A stretch of DNA of 64,000 nt from Undibacterium_A arcticum (GTDB taxonomy: Bacteria; Pseudomonadota; Gammaproteobacteria; Burkholderiales; Burkholderiaceae_D). The stretch lies in the NCBI RefSeq assembly GCF_042660705.1, contig NZ_JBHSUQ010000001.1, one strand, 5' to 3'. The notes beneath the pieces are model-generated. The model made no database searches, had not been told where the DNA came from, and saw only the letters and a list, made by a program, of their open reading frames with translations. Each line of letters opens with the position of its first letter. Position 1 is the stretch's first letter. Shown in pieces: positions 1 through 7,481 of this stretch. The translations under genes were made by a program, and so were the position numbers.

Positions 1-176
1 CCGAACTCGCATTGTTGATGGCCGATGGCCTGACGCTCGACGAGGCCGCCGACGAACTCGGCATCATGAAAAATACCGTGCGCGCTCACCTGCGCGGTAT
101 TTTTGCCAAAACCGGCGCGACACGCCAAGCCACGCTGATGAAGACGCTGTTGAGCAGCGTGATTTCCCTGGGTTAG
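1..176 (+). CDS. LuxR-family regulator, C-terminal HTH (5' truncated by window edge)
   Basis: Only the last 57 codons are present, read in frame from base 3 to a TAG at 174-176. They form a GerE/LuxR DNA-binding helix-turn-helix: the recognition region reads LTLDEAADELGIMKNTVRAHLR, followed by the typical FAKTGATRQATLMKTLL tail. The fragment closely matches the C-termini of the three other LuxR-type regulators in this window (15.1, 39.9 and 41.1 kb). It is therefore probably a fourth paralogue of the same steroid-regulator family (TeiR/TesR-like by context). The N-terminal sensing domain lies outside the window, so ligand and exact role cannot be judged. Confidence 0.85.
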   Translation, partial: ELALLMADGLTLDEAADELGIMKNTVRAHLRGIFAKTGATRQATLMKTLLSSVISLG

Positions 177-666
177 TCAAACGCTTCCACAATGGCACTT
201 GATGCCGCTTTGGAGAGGGCGTCCATTCCATTCGCGTTCTCAATTGCTTGCTGGCAGCTCCGCATGCGAAATCCGTTCGTCGCGCGCAGAAAATTTCATG
301 CTACTCGGGTGCAAGGCTAGGGTGTTAACAATCAGGCCAACCAAATATAAGCGCAGACGAGGTAAATAAGAGAGGTAGTTAAAAGTTGACCTCCTTCATA
401 AAGACCGGCGGCGGCCCCGACATTGCGACTAACCGAATCGACTGCGGGAAGCTTTGCCACCAGCGTTTGAGGCACTCCGCTCTCCGGCTCGTCTACTGCA
501 GCATCAGGAGCAGATTGCAGCCCAGCATTCCGTTACCGACTGATTTTGCGTCGACTGCAACTACACGGGGACCGCCAACGAAGTTCAATGACTCGTGCGT
601 CATCTTTCCTGAATCGCCGCTGCGCGCATAATGCGGAGCGAATTTGGGTACTGCAGATTGGGATGT
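177..666. other. Intergenic region, no gene recognised
   Basis: About 490 bases between the LuxR tail and the membrane-protein gene. Short open frames on the plus strand here have low-complexity Arg/Ser-rich translations, no ribosome-binding site and no recognisable domain. No inverted repeat of the operator family described elsewhere was found. Confidence 0.5.
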
Positions 667-1203
667 TCACGCCTTGCCGACAGAACGCTGCTTCAATAAA
701 CCTCCAAGCGCTACCAGTCCGACAAAATAGGCAACGCCGAGAGCCAGCGCCACTAACAGGCTAAAAAAGTCGGCCTTTACCTGAATCCATGGGATCGTGA
801 AGACAGTGAGGAATAGCATCGCCATAACGTTCACTGCGACAGGAAACCAACCCATTATGAGGCAATAGACCAAAGCCACGATGGCGGCAATGACCAACAC
901 CACCCCTGCGGTCCCGATCAACAACGGAAGAGCATGCGCTACGTAGGCGAAAGCAAGGCCCACCGTTGCACCGACGATGCAATTCACGACCTTCTCGAAT
1001 TTCATTTGCTCAATGCCGCCCCAGTACGTCAGGAATAGAAAACCGACCCAAGTCTCCACGATACCCAGCGCGTGACTCAGTGCGATGAACGCCGCTGAGA
1101 CGACAAAAACGCCGCCCAAGACGACTAGCCCCTTGACCGGCGTCAATTTGTAAGCAGTGTGCGTGGCGCCATCAACCTCGTAAGCAACGGACGCATCTTT
1201 CAT
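667..1203 (-). CDS. Integral membrane protein, possibly DUF1097-like
   Basis: A 178-residue protein made almost entirely of hydrophobic stretches. About five transmembrane helices are visible, near residues 25-45, 48-62, 78-118, 120-140 and 148-170, with charged turns around KFEKV and QVKADF. The layout and the small glycine/alanine-rich helices recall the DUF1097 (YcdZ-like) inner-membrane family, but this is a pattern judgement. The start ATG is preceded by an AAAGGATT-type ribosome site. It lies 165 bases downstream of the 50-residue membrane peptide gene on the same strand. Both probably share the promoter region that contains the operator at 1679-1698. Its substrate, if it is a transporter, is unknown. 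Confidence 0.65.
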   Translation of the reverse strand: MKDASVAYEVDGATHTAYKLTPVKGLVVLGGVFVVSAAFIALSHALGIVETWVGFLFLTYWGGIEQMKFEKVVNCIVGATVGLAFAYVAHALPLLIGTAGVVLVIAAIVALVYCLIMGWFPVAVNVMAMLFLTVFTIPWIQVKADFFSLLVALALGVAYFVGLVALGGLLKQRSVGKA

Positions 1204-1368
1204 TGGAATCCTTTCGATTAGATGTTGAATTTCATCCTGTTTTTAGCCATGCAGCAACGCCCATCGACAAGCGACACGCAGATTTTTTGTCGCGTTGAGG
1301 CTGACCCTGATTCAGGTCAATCGTAGATATCGGAAGCCGGTGGGGCGCTAATGTCGTATGACGGGGAG

Positions 1369-1521
1369 TCAGCGAGCAAGATCGTTCCAGCCAATTATCT
1401 GAGTCGGATACCCATCTGCAAAATGGGGTAAATCCGGGTAGAAATTGCCGTTTAGCATGACAGCCATACCGGCGATAATAGCCGCACATGCAATCGTCCA
1501 GACCACGAATGTTTTCAACAT
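1369..1521 (-). CDS. Small single-span membrane protein (50 aa)
   Basis: The start is fixed by a strong AAAGGAGGG ribosome site six bases before ATG at 1521; a longer upstream extension of the frame is unlikely to be translated. The 50-residue product has one N-terminal hydrophobic helix (about residues 3-20) followed by a short polar tail ending GWNDLAR. No family is recognised. It is the first gene downstream of the 20-bp inverted repeat at 1679-1698, which links it to the putative steroid regulon, and it is followed on the same strand by the multi-span membrane protein. A small subunit of a transporter is possible but unproven. Confidence 0.6.
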   Translation of the reverse strand: MLKTFVVWTIACAAIIAGMAVMLNGNFYPDLPHFADGYPTQIIGWNDLAR

Positions 1522-1964
1522 TTCACCCTCCTTTGGCTGACTCCTGCGAGGAACACCGTGGCGTGGCACCGATGAGAGCCGGGGGAAAGCACTACTCCCC
1601 TGACGCCGAACCGCTTTTTGTGTTAGCACCTGCCCGAAGCCTTTACATAAACAGGCTACAAGCACAGGTCGCTGCATTCATCGTCCTTTCGGACTAGAAG
1701 TTCAGATACTGGAAATTCAGATAGCGGCTGGAGATCAATCTTCCATCACCTAGCGGCAGCGTAAATCACCACAGTTGCCCAGCGCCAATCCGGCGTCATT
1801 GGGTGCCTGGTGCCATTGATCCCGGTTGAGTTCGCGGGATCGATTTACAGGGAAGCTGATGGCACCGCGATTCGTCGTGCCATCAGAAAGTTCAGTGCTA
1901 GCACCGAGAATCTGTGGTTAAAGACTCCGCATGCGTTTGTTTAACGCGAAACGAGCCAGTCGTA
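1522..1964. other. Intergenic region with candidate operator and decayed sequence
   Basis: Promoter side of the 50-residue membrane peptide gene; contains the operator-like repeat at 1679-1698. The remainder up to the decayed flavin oxidoreductase shows no recognisable gene. Confidence 0.5.
1679..1698. promoter_or_regulatory. Candidate operator (20-bp inverted repeat, site 1)
   Basis: Reads CATCGTCC-TTTC-GGACTAGA. The left arm is identical to the perfect palindrome at 43476-43495 and the right arm matches the site at 10724-10743. It lies about 160 bases upstream of the small membrane protein gene on the minus strand. It belongs to the eight-member repeat family in this window; binding by a LuxR-type regulator is inferred from symmetry and size only. 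Confidence 0.6.
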
Positions 1965-2727
1965 TCAGACTCGCAACACGCAGCGCGTGCCGCCGGGTAG
2001 CGCCATGGCAGCCACGCAACCGTTGCAGTGCGTGCAACCACTGACGTACTCAGGCTCATCACGTAACCGATGCACCATGTCCGGGTCATAAAGCAACGCC
2101 CGCCCGATCGCCACCATATCGAAACCTTCATCCAGCAGCACCGTGCGGATGCCTTCGGCTGAACTGACGCCACCGAGATAAATCAAGGGGACGCTGACCG
2201 CATCCCGCACTTGTCGAGCCTGCTCCAGGAAATACAGGTCGCGGTATGGCAGACTGGGGAATAAGCGGCTACCGCCTATGCGCAGCACGAAGCGATGCAG
2301 CGCGCTGGTTTCGTGGGATGCCCGACAGCAGCCCGTATTGATTGATGCAGCGCGAAGGCCCAAGTGGCCGCGGCGATTCCACCGGCGCGCTACGTTTGAA
2401 TGCGCCGCAATGCGCGAGTTGTCCAGACACCGCACCGCCTTCGGCATGCACCGCACTGGCAAGCGCCACCATCGGTTCAAAGACGGCTTCGTGCAGGTAC
2501 ATCTGGTCGGCGAAAGTCCGCGCATCGGGAGACACCGTGCAATAGGATACCGTCGACAGCGCCGTTCCACCCCGTGCTATGCGCGCATGGAATTCCGTCA
2601 GGTCCGGCCCCGGCTGGCCATTGGGCGTGCGCCCTTCGAAAGTGGCCGCCTTCACGATGCGGTTACGCAGCGTCAGGCCAGCGACACGAAACGGTTGCAA
2701 TGCGAAATCGGACGATTTCTGGGTCAT
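1965..2727 (-). pseudogene. FMN-dependent oxidoreductase (old-yellow-enzyme/dienoyl-CoA reductase type), internally deleted
   Basis: The N-terminal part (from ATG 2727) reads like an OYE/NADH:flavin oxidoreductase barrel: LRNRIVKAATFEGRTPNG, then GGTALSTVSYCTVSP and GQLAHCGAFKR. After YGLLSGIP (near 2318) the frame changes and the sequence jumps to the C-terminal portion FLEQARQVRDAVSVPLIYLGG, FDMVAIGRALLYDPDMV and a CTHCNGC cysteine motif. Members of this family are usually around 400 residues. Here roughly 150 central residues, including the HxxN-type substrate region, are absent. This is an internal deletion with frameshift, not a single-base error. It is last in the tesE-tesF-tesG operon, 100 bases after tesG. 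Before decay it probably reduced an unsaturated acyl or ketone intermediate. Confidence 0.75.
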
Positions 2728-2845
2728 GGCAAGTTCTTTCAAGGGCGCAGGATAGATAAGAAAATGGCTCCCGCAGCGATCGACGCCGGTTGCATCTCAG
2801 CGTCTTGCCTTGGGAGCCATTGCCAGAGGGCTGGGAGTCTCTTGC

Positions 2846-3877
2846 TTACCGGGCCGATTGGCGCTCGCGTGCCATCGTCAACGCGGTATCTTCGATCATG
2901 TCTTCCTGGCCGCCGACCATGCCGCGCCGTCCCATCTCGACCAGCAAGTCGCGCGCGGATACACCGTATTTTGCTTCGGCGCGCTTGGCGAACAGCAGAA
3001 AGGATGAGTAGACGCCGGCATAACCGAGCGTCAGTGCATCGCGGTCGATACGGATCGGATGATCCATGATCGGCACCACCAGGTCTTCGGCCACATCTGA
3101 AATGCCGAACACATCGACCCCGGTATGAATGCCCATGCGTGCGCACACGGCGATGAACACTTCCATCGGGGTATTGCCGGCGCCGGCACCCAGCCCAGCC
3201 GCCGCCGCATCGATACGGCGCGCACCATATTCGACCGCCACCAGCGAGTTGGCAACGCCCATCGCCAGGTTGTGGTGGCCGTGGAAACCGATTTCGGTTT
3301 CCGGTTTGAGTTTCTCGCGCAGCAGGCCGATGCGTTCCCGTACATGTTCCGGCAGCATGTAGCCGGCGGAATCGGTCGCATAGATACAGTTGGCGCCGTA
3401 GGATTCCATCAGGCGCGCCTGTTCCAGCAGTTTTTCCGGTGAGGCCATATGCGCCATCATCAGGAAGCCGACCGTGTCCAGACCCAGCTTGCGGGACAAG
3501 CCGATGTGCTGTTCCGACACATCCGCTTCGGTGCAATGCGTCGCCACGCGGATCGTGCTGACGCCGCAATCGTGCGCCATGTGCAGGTGATCGACGGTGC
3601 CGATTCCCGGCAACAGCAGGGCAGAAGCTTTGGCATTTTTCAGCAGCGGAATCACGCCGCGCAGGTATTCCTCGTCGCTGTGCGCCGGGAAGCCGTAGTT
3701 GACCGAAGCGCCGCCGAGGCCATCGCCGTGGGTCACTTCAATCAGCGGCACGCCGGCGGCGTCGAGACCGGTGGCGATGCTTTGCATCTGTTGCAGCGAA
3801 ATCTGATGGCGTTTGGGATGCATACCGTCGCGCAGCGACATGTCATGCACCAGAATGTTGGTTCCGCGCAAATCCAT
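2846..3877 (-). CDS. tesG: 4-hydroxy-2-oxovalerate/2-oxohexanoate aldolase
   Basis: A 343-residue pyruvate aldolase of the DmpG/BphI/HsaF/TesG type. Visible hallmarks are the N-terminal HDMSLRDGMH (metal-binding Asp at residue 17), EVTHGDGLGG, YATDSAGYM and the metal-binding GFHGHHNL near residues 197-204; full length for the family. It splits the hydrated ring-A/B fragment into pyruvate and an aldehyde (propanal in steroid degradation) and channels the aldehyde to its partner dehydrogenase, encoded immediately upstream (36-base gap). The start has a good AGGAAGGA ribosome site. The same enzyme class occurs in aromatic meta-cleavage pathways; the steroid assignment comes from the neighbours kshA, kstD and tesD. 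Confidence 0.92.
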   Translation of the reverse strand: MDLRGTNILVHDMSLRDGMHPKRHQISLQQMQSIATGLDAAGVPLIEVTHGDGLGGASVNYGFPAHSDEEYLRGVIPLLKNAKASALLLPGIGTVDHLHMAHDCGVSTIRVATHCTEADVSEQHIGLSRKLGLDTVGFLMMAHMASPEKLLEQARLMESYGANCIYATDSAGYMLPEHVRERIGLLREKLKPETEIGFHGHHNLAMGVANSLVAVEYGARRIDAAAAGLGAGAGNTPMEVFIAVCARMGIHTGVDVFGISDVAEDLVVPIMDHPIRIDRDALTLGYAGVYSSFLLFAKRAEAKYGVSARDLLVEMGRRGMVGGQEDMIEDTALTMARERQSAR

Positions 3878-3912
3878 TTTTATTCCTTCCTATTCAAAAT
3901 GTAGGCCCCTGC

Positions 3913-4788
3913 TTACAGCATCTTCTGCGCAAACAACTCGGCAGTGTGGGTAGCGGCGGCAGTCATGATGTCGAGATTGCCGGCATAGGTCGGCAGGTAA
4001 TCGCCCAGACCCTGCACTTCCACATAAATAGAGACGCGGTTGCCGTCGAATACTGGACCATTTTTCAAGGTATAGCCGGGCACGTATTTCTGCACCGACT
4101 CGATCATCTGGTGCACCGATGCGGTAATCGCATCGCGATTCGGCTCATCCACGGTCAGGCAGTGGATGGTGTCGCGCATGATGATCGGTGGCTCGGCCGG
4201 ATTGATGACGATGATGGCCTTGCCTTTTTGTGCGCCGCCGACTTTCTCGATCGCACCTGCCGTGGTGCGGGTGAATTCATCGATGTTTTTCCGGGTGCCG
4301 GGGCCGACCGAGCGCGATGACACGGTCGCCACGATCTCGCCGTAGGCGACCGGCTGCACGCGCGCTACCGCATTCACCATCGGAATCGTTGCCTGGCCAC
4401 CGCAGGTCACCATATTCAGGTTGGTGATGCCTTTAGTCGACTCGGGCAGGTTGACGCTGGGCACGCAATACGGGCCGATCGCTGCCGGCGTCAGGTCGAG
4501 CATCAACACACCCAGCTCGTTGAGCTTGCGCGAGTTTTCCGCATGCACGTAGGCCGAGGTCGCATCGAAGGCGATGCGAATATCGTCATCCTTGACATGC
4601 GGCAGCAGGCCATCGACGCCGTCGGCGGTCGTCTTCAGGCCCATCTCACGCGCTCGCGCCAAGCCTTCCGATCCGGCCTCGATACCGACCATCCAGACCG
4701 GTTCCAGATAAGGGCTGCGACGCAGCTTGTATAACAAATCGGTGCCGATATTGCCGGGACCGATCAAGGCACACTTGATTTTTTTCAT
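3913..4788 (-). CDS. tesF: Acylating acetaldehyde/propanal dehydrogenase
   Basis: CoA-acylating aldehyde dehydrogenase of the MhpF/DmpF/HsaG/TesF family, about 291 residues from ATG 4788. This start (MKKIKCALIGPG) has a GGAAAGA ribosome site; the frame could extend four codons further upstream. The NAD-binding Rossmann motif is GPGNIGTDLL near residue 10, and the catalytic cysteine lies in NMVTCGGQATIPMV near residue 127. It converts the aldehyde released by the aldolase (tesG, next gene) to acyl-CoA with NAD+ and CoA; for the steroid-derived C6 fragment this is propionyl-CoA. It sits between hydratase and aldolase in tightly spaced order tesE-tesF-tesG, as in other meta-cleavage operons. Confidence 0.92.
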   Translation of the reverse strand: MKKIKCALIGPGNIGTDLLYKLRRSPYLEPVWMVGIEAGSEGLARAREMGLKTTADGVDGLLPHVKDDDIRIAFDATSAYVHAENSRKLNELGVLMLDLTPAAIGPYCVPSVNLPESTKGITNLNMVTCGGQATIPMVNAVARVQPVAYGEIVATVSSRSVGPGTRKNIDEFTRTTAGAIEKVGGAQKGKAIIVINPAEPPIIMRDTIHCLTVDEPNRDAITASVHQMIESVQKYVPGYTLKNGPVFDGNRVSIYVEVQGLGDYLPTYAGNLDIMTAAATHTAELFAQKML

Positions 4789-4828
4789 GATTCTTTCCAT
4801 CTTCAGGTCTGTGAATCTGTCGGCTGCT

Positions 4829-5611
4829 TTATTCGAAGGTCACGGCGCAGCCACCGATGCCGCCGATCCGTACACGCAGCGAATCGCCCGCCTGCACCGG
4901 GATCAGTGGCGCCAGTGAACCAGACAGGATCGGCTCGCCGGCTTTCAGTGCGACACCGCGCGCTCCAAGTTCGTTGGCCAGCCAGGCGACCGCATTGGCC
5001 GGATGCCCAAGCGCCGCGGCGCCGGCGCCGGTGGCGATAATTTCACCGTTTTTTTCGATGACCATGCCGCACATGGCCAGATCCAGCGTGCGCGGATCGA
5101 TGCGTTCCTTGCCGATCACAAACACGCCGCACGAAGCGTTGTCTGCCACGGTGTCCTGAATCTTGATTTTCCAGTCCTTCACGCGCGAATCGACAATCTC
5201 GAAACACGCGGAGACGGATTCGGTCGCTGCCAGTACCTGCTCGGCCGTAATGCCGGGACCGCATAAATCCTGTTTCAGATAGAACACGATTTCGCCTTCG
5301 GCCCGCGGCTGAATAAGGGTATCCATCGGGATCGCACTACCATCTTCGTAATGCATGCCGGACAGCAGGCTGCCGAAGTCGGGCTGGTAGACCCCCAGCA
5401 TTTGTTGTACTGCCTTGCTCGTGACACCGATTTTTTTACCGATGACGCGTTCGCCCTGCCCAATGCGACGCGCCACCATCCGCTGCTGGATCCGGTAGGC
5501 GTGGTCGATCGTCAGATCCGGCATCCGCGCCGTCAGTGGCGCCAACATTTGACGCGTCTGCCAGGCGTCATACAGTTCATCGCCCAGTCGATCAAGTTCT
5601 GCGTTATCCAT
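4829..5611 (-). CDS. tesE: 2-hydroxypenta/hexa-2,4-dienoate hydratase
   Basis: A 260-residue member of the MhpD/HsaE/TesE vinylpyruvate-hydratase family (fumarylacetoacetase superfamily). Conserved stretches include KKIGVTSKAVQQMLGV, the acidic metal-site segment RAEGEIVFYL, CFEIVDSRVKDW and the C-terminal ANELGARGVALKAGEPILSGSL. It adds water to the 2-hydroxydienoate released by TesD, giving the 4-hydroxy-2-oxo acid for TesG. The ribosome site before ATG 5611 is weak. A copy of its first ~20 codons, without the rest of the gene, is found at 7321-7385, left by a tandem duplication. A stem-loop at 5656-5679 lies just upstream. Confidence 0.9.
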   Translation of the reverse strand: MDNAELDRLGDELYDAWQTRQMLAPLTARMPDLTIDHAYRIQQRMVARRIGQGERVIGKKIGVTSKAVQQMLGVYQPDFGSLLSGMHYEDGSAIPMDTLIQPRAEGEIVFYLKQDLCGPGITAEQVLAATESVSACFEIVDSRVKDWKIKIQDTVADNASCGVFVIGKERIDPRTLDLAMCGMVIEKNGEIIATGAGAAALGHPANAVAWLANELGARGVALKAGEPILSGSLAPLIPVQAGDSLRVRIGGIGGCAVTFE

Positions 5612-5655
5612 GAGTTTTCATCTGTTTTTTCGTGTCGCCACGAGCTCTGCTGAAA

Positions 5656-5679
5656 GACGCCGGCCCGAAGGCCGGCGTC
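5656..5679 (-). terminator. Stem-loop between DUF1329 (copy A) and tesE
   Basis: Perfect 10-bp GC-rich stem (GACGCCGGCC/GGCCGGCGTC) around a four-base loop that reads TTCG on the minus strand, closing as a stable C(UUCG)G tetraloop, followed by TTTCAGC. It is placed after the DUF1329 stop and before tesE, so it may attenuate read-through into tesE-tesF-tesG. The U-tract is short, so termination may be partial. Confidence 0.55.
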
Positions 5680-5707
5680 GTTTGAGGCTCACCCCGGAAG
5701 ATTACGG

Positions 5708-7083
5708 TTACAGCCCGTCTTGTCGTGCTGCGTCGGCCGTGAAGTTCGAATCACTCAGCTCGCCGGTGTTGAGCTTGGGCGCCTTCTGCTCATTGATCAG
5801 ACGGTCCGCCATGTAGGCCCCGACAGCAAATCGTGGTACACCGCGACCCGTGCGTGGTAGCCCTGCAATTCGTACGCATAGATCAGGTTCACCATGCTGA
5901 CGCGCCAGAGTTGACCGCGCGCATCGTAGTTGTCCGCGAGCACGGGGTTCCAGCTGTCCTCGTCGATATACAACACACGCTTCGCATATTGGTGACGCAC
6001 TCCTTGCTTGAGCGTCGCTTCCAGCACCCAGACGCGATGCAATTCATAACGTGTCAAGTCTGGATTGATATGCCCCTTGGTCAGCATGTCGGCGTATTTG
6101 ATCTTCGGATCGTCCAGTTTGTAGGCATGGTAAGGAATGTAGATTTCCTTTTTGCCGGCAATTTTCCAGTCATAACGCTCGGGCGAACCATTGAACAGGC
6201 GATCATCGTCCACCGTGCGGAACCCGCCCGGCCCTTGCGGCATGTCGAAACCGAAACTGGGCAACTGCCGCACGCGGCGCGTACCCGGGTTGTACTGCCA
6301 GGCCTGGCGCGGATGATTTCCATAATCCCACTGTTCATTACCGACAATAATGGAGCCCTTCTCGCGCTCCGGTATCAGCGTGAGAACATTGAAGTTGGAC
6401 GCCAAGCCATTCCAGTCCTTGCGGCCACCGTTCGGATTGTTCGAATTCGCCATGATCTTGTAACTGACACGGCCCCAGGCAGTATTGCCATCTGGATACA
6501 CCACCGCCTGGTCATAGGTCGCGATTTCGTTCCACGCCACAGCCGTCGATTTGGTACTCCACATCAGCTCAATGCCGGTTTTGGGAATCGGGAAACCAGG
6601 TCCGCCGAATACTCCCTTGACACCCATGCCGCCATCGACCAGTTCAGCCTGTGCGGCGTTTTCCTTGACATTGGCAAGCACCTTGTCGGAGTAACGGAAA
6701 TCGCGGTGGCTCGGATACACCGGCAGACGGAAGGTGCCCGGATATTTCTTGAACAACGCCTTTTGCCCTTCAGTAAGGTGCTCGGCATAATGCGCCATGT
6801 TTTGTGCCGTAACCACAAACAGCGGCTTCTCGCTCGCATAGGGGTCCGGGTGGTGCTTGCCGGTACCCTTAAAATTGATCCCCGGTGGTGTGCCCAGCCA
6901 CTTGCCGGAGTAGGCCGGAATAGTGCCGTCCTTGTTGGCTTCGCGCTCGGCACCCATCGGGGTCAGGGTAGTCCCCAAAGACTTGATTTCATCTGCGCTC
7001 AATTTTGCCCAGGCAGGTGCGACACTCATCAGGGCAGATACTGCGATGGCCGGCAAGGCCAATCGGAATAAAGATGATTTCAT
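5708..7083 (-). CDS. DUF1329 periplasmic/outer-membrane protein, copy A (frameshift near the end)
   Basis: Starts with a clear Sec signal peptide (MKSSLFRLALPAIAVSALMSVAPAWA) behind an AGAGGATT ribosome site. The body has the DUF1329 landmarks GTIPAYSGKWLG, HPDPYASEKPLFV, YNPGTRRVRQLPSFGFDMPQG, FRTVDDDRLFNGSPERYDW and a C-terminal ADMLTKGHINPDLTRYELHRVWVLEA. The frame breaks at a CCCC run at 5818-5821 (plus strand), where copy B shows one more base is needed. With that base restored, the protein continues to AYMADRLINEQKAP... and stops at 5708, about 457 residues. DUF1329 proteins commonly occur beside DUF1302, MMPL and YCF48 genes in degraders of hydrophobic compounds. A lipophilic-substrate uptake role is inferred, not shown. 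Confidence 0.85.
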
Positions 7084-7116
7084 CTCAATCCTCTTTCTAA
7101 AAAAAATTAAACAATG

Positions 7117-7320
7117 TTAGAAACTGTATTTGGCATTGAACGTGACATAGCTGCGATCGGCCAAAGGACGCAGCTTCGGATCTGCCCCGCCCAGATAGGC
7201 GTTGTATGCCAAGCTAAGCTCAAGGTTGTTCAAATACTTGAACGTTGTCCCCACGCTCAAACGCTTGTCGCCTTCCCCTGTCAGCGCGCCGAAACTTCCG
7301 GCAACCGCAGGCTGCCCTTT
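7117..7320 (-). pseudogene. DUF1302 C-terminal remnant (duplication joint)
   Basis: About 68 codons matching the C-terminus of the DUF1302 gene at 8894-10593: QPAVAGSFGALTGEGDKRLSV, the NNLELSLAYNAYLGG region and the final FNAKYSF beta-strand signature, ending in TAA at 7117-7119. The 5' part is missing because the sequence switches to tesE codons at 7321. It is a product of the tandem duplication and cannot encode a functional porin-like protein. Confidence 0.85.
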
Positions 7321-7385
7321 ATTTGACGCGTCTGCCAGGCGTCATACAGTTCATCGCCCAGTCGATCAAGTTCTGCGTTATCCAT
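7321..7385 (-). pseudogene. tesE 5'-end remnant
   Basis: About 21 codons matching the start of tesE (MDNAELDRLGDELYDAWQTR), including its upstream ATGAAAACTC context, but fused directly to the DUF1302 remnant. It is left behind by the tandem duplication and is not functional. Confidence 0.85.
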
Positions 7386-7430
7386 GAGTTTTCATCTGCT
7401 TTTTCGTGTCGCCACGAGCACTGCTGAAAA

Positions 7431-7452
7431 ACGCCGGCCCGAAGGCCGGCGT
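7431..7452 (-). terminator. Rho-independent terminator after DUF1329 copy B
   Basis: On the minus strand a 9-bp stem (ACGCCGGCC/GGCCGGCGT) with a UUCG loop is followed directly by TTTTTCAGC. The five-T run makes it a better terminator than its duplicate at 5656-5679. It would separate the DUF1302-DUF1329B transcript from copy A and tesEFG unless read-through or another promoter operates. Confidence 0.7.
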
Positions 7453-7481
7453 CGTTTGAGGCTCACCCCGTAAGATTACGG

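Larger units (their letters stand above)
5547..7320 (-). repeat. Tandem duplication unit A (tesE 5' end - DUF1329 - DUF1302 3' end)
   Basis: This 1.77-kb segment is repeated from 7321 onward with an offset of about 1774 bases. Both units start inside tesE codons (ATTTGACGCGTCTGCC), carry the same GC-rich hairpin, a DUF1329 gene and the 3' end of DUF1302. The joint at 7320/7321 fuses DUF1302 codons to tesE codons over a few bases of microhomology (TTT). The flanks are nearly identical, the DUF1329 bodies less so. Confidence 0.85.

Noticed and set aside
386..764. Short plus-strand open frames near the left edge
   Set aside because: No ribosome site, no recognisable domain, and partial overlap with the membrane-protein gene on the other strand.
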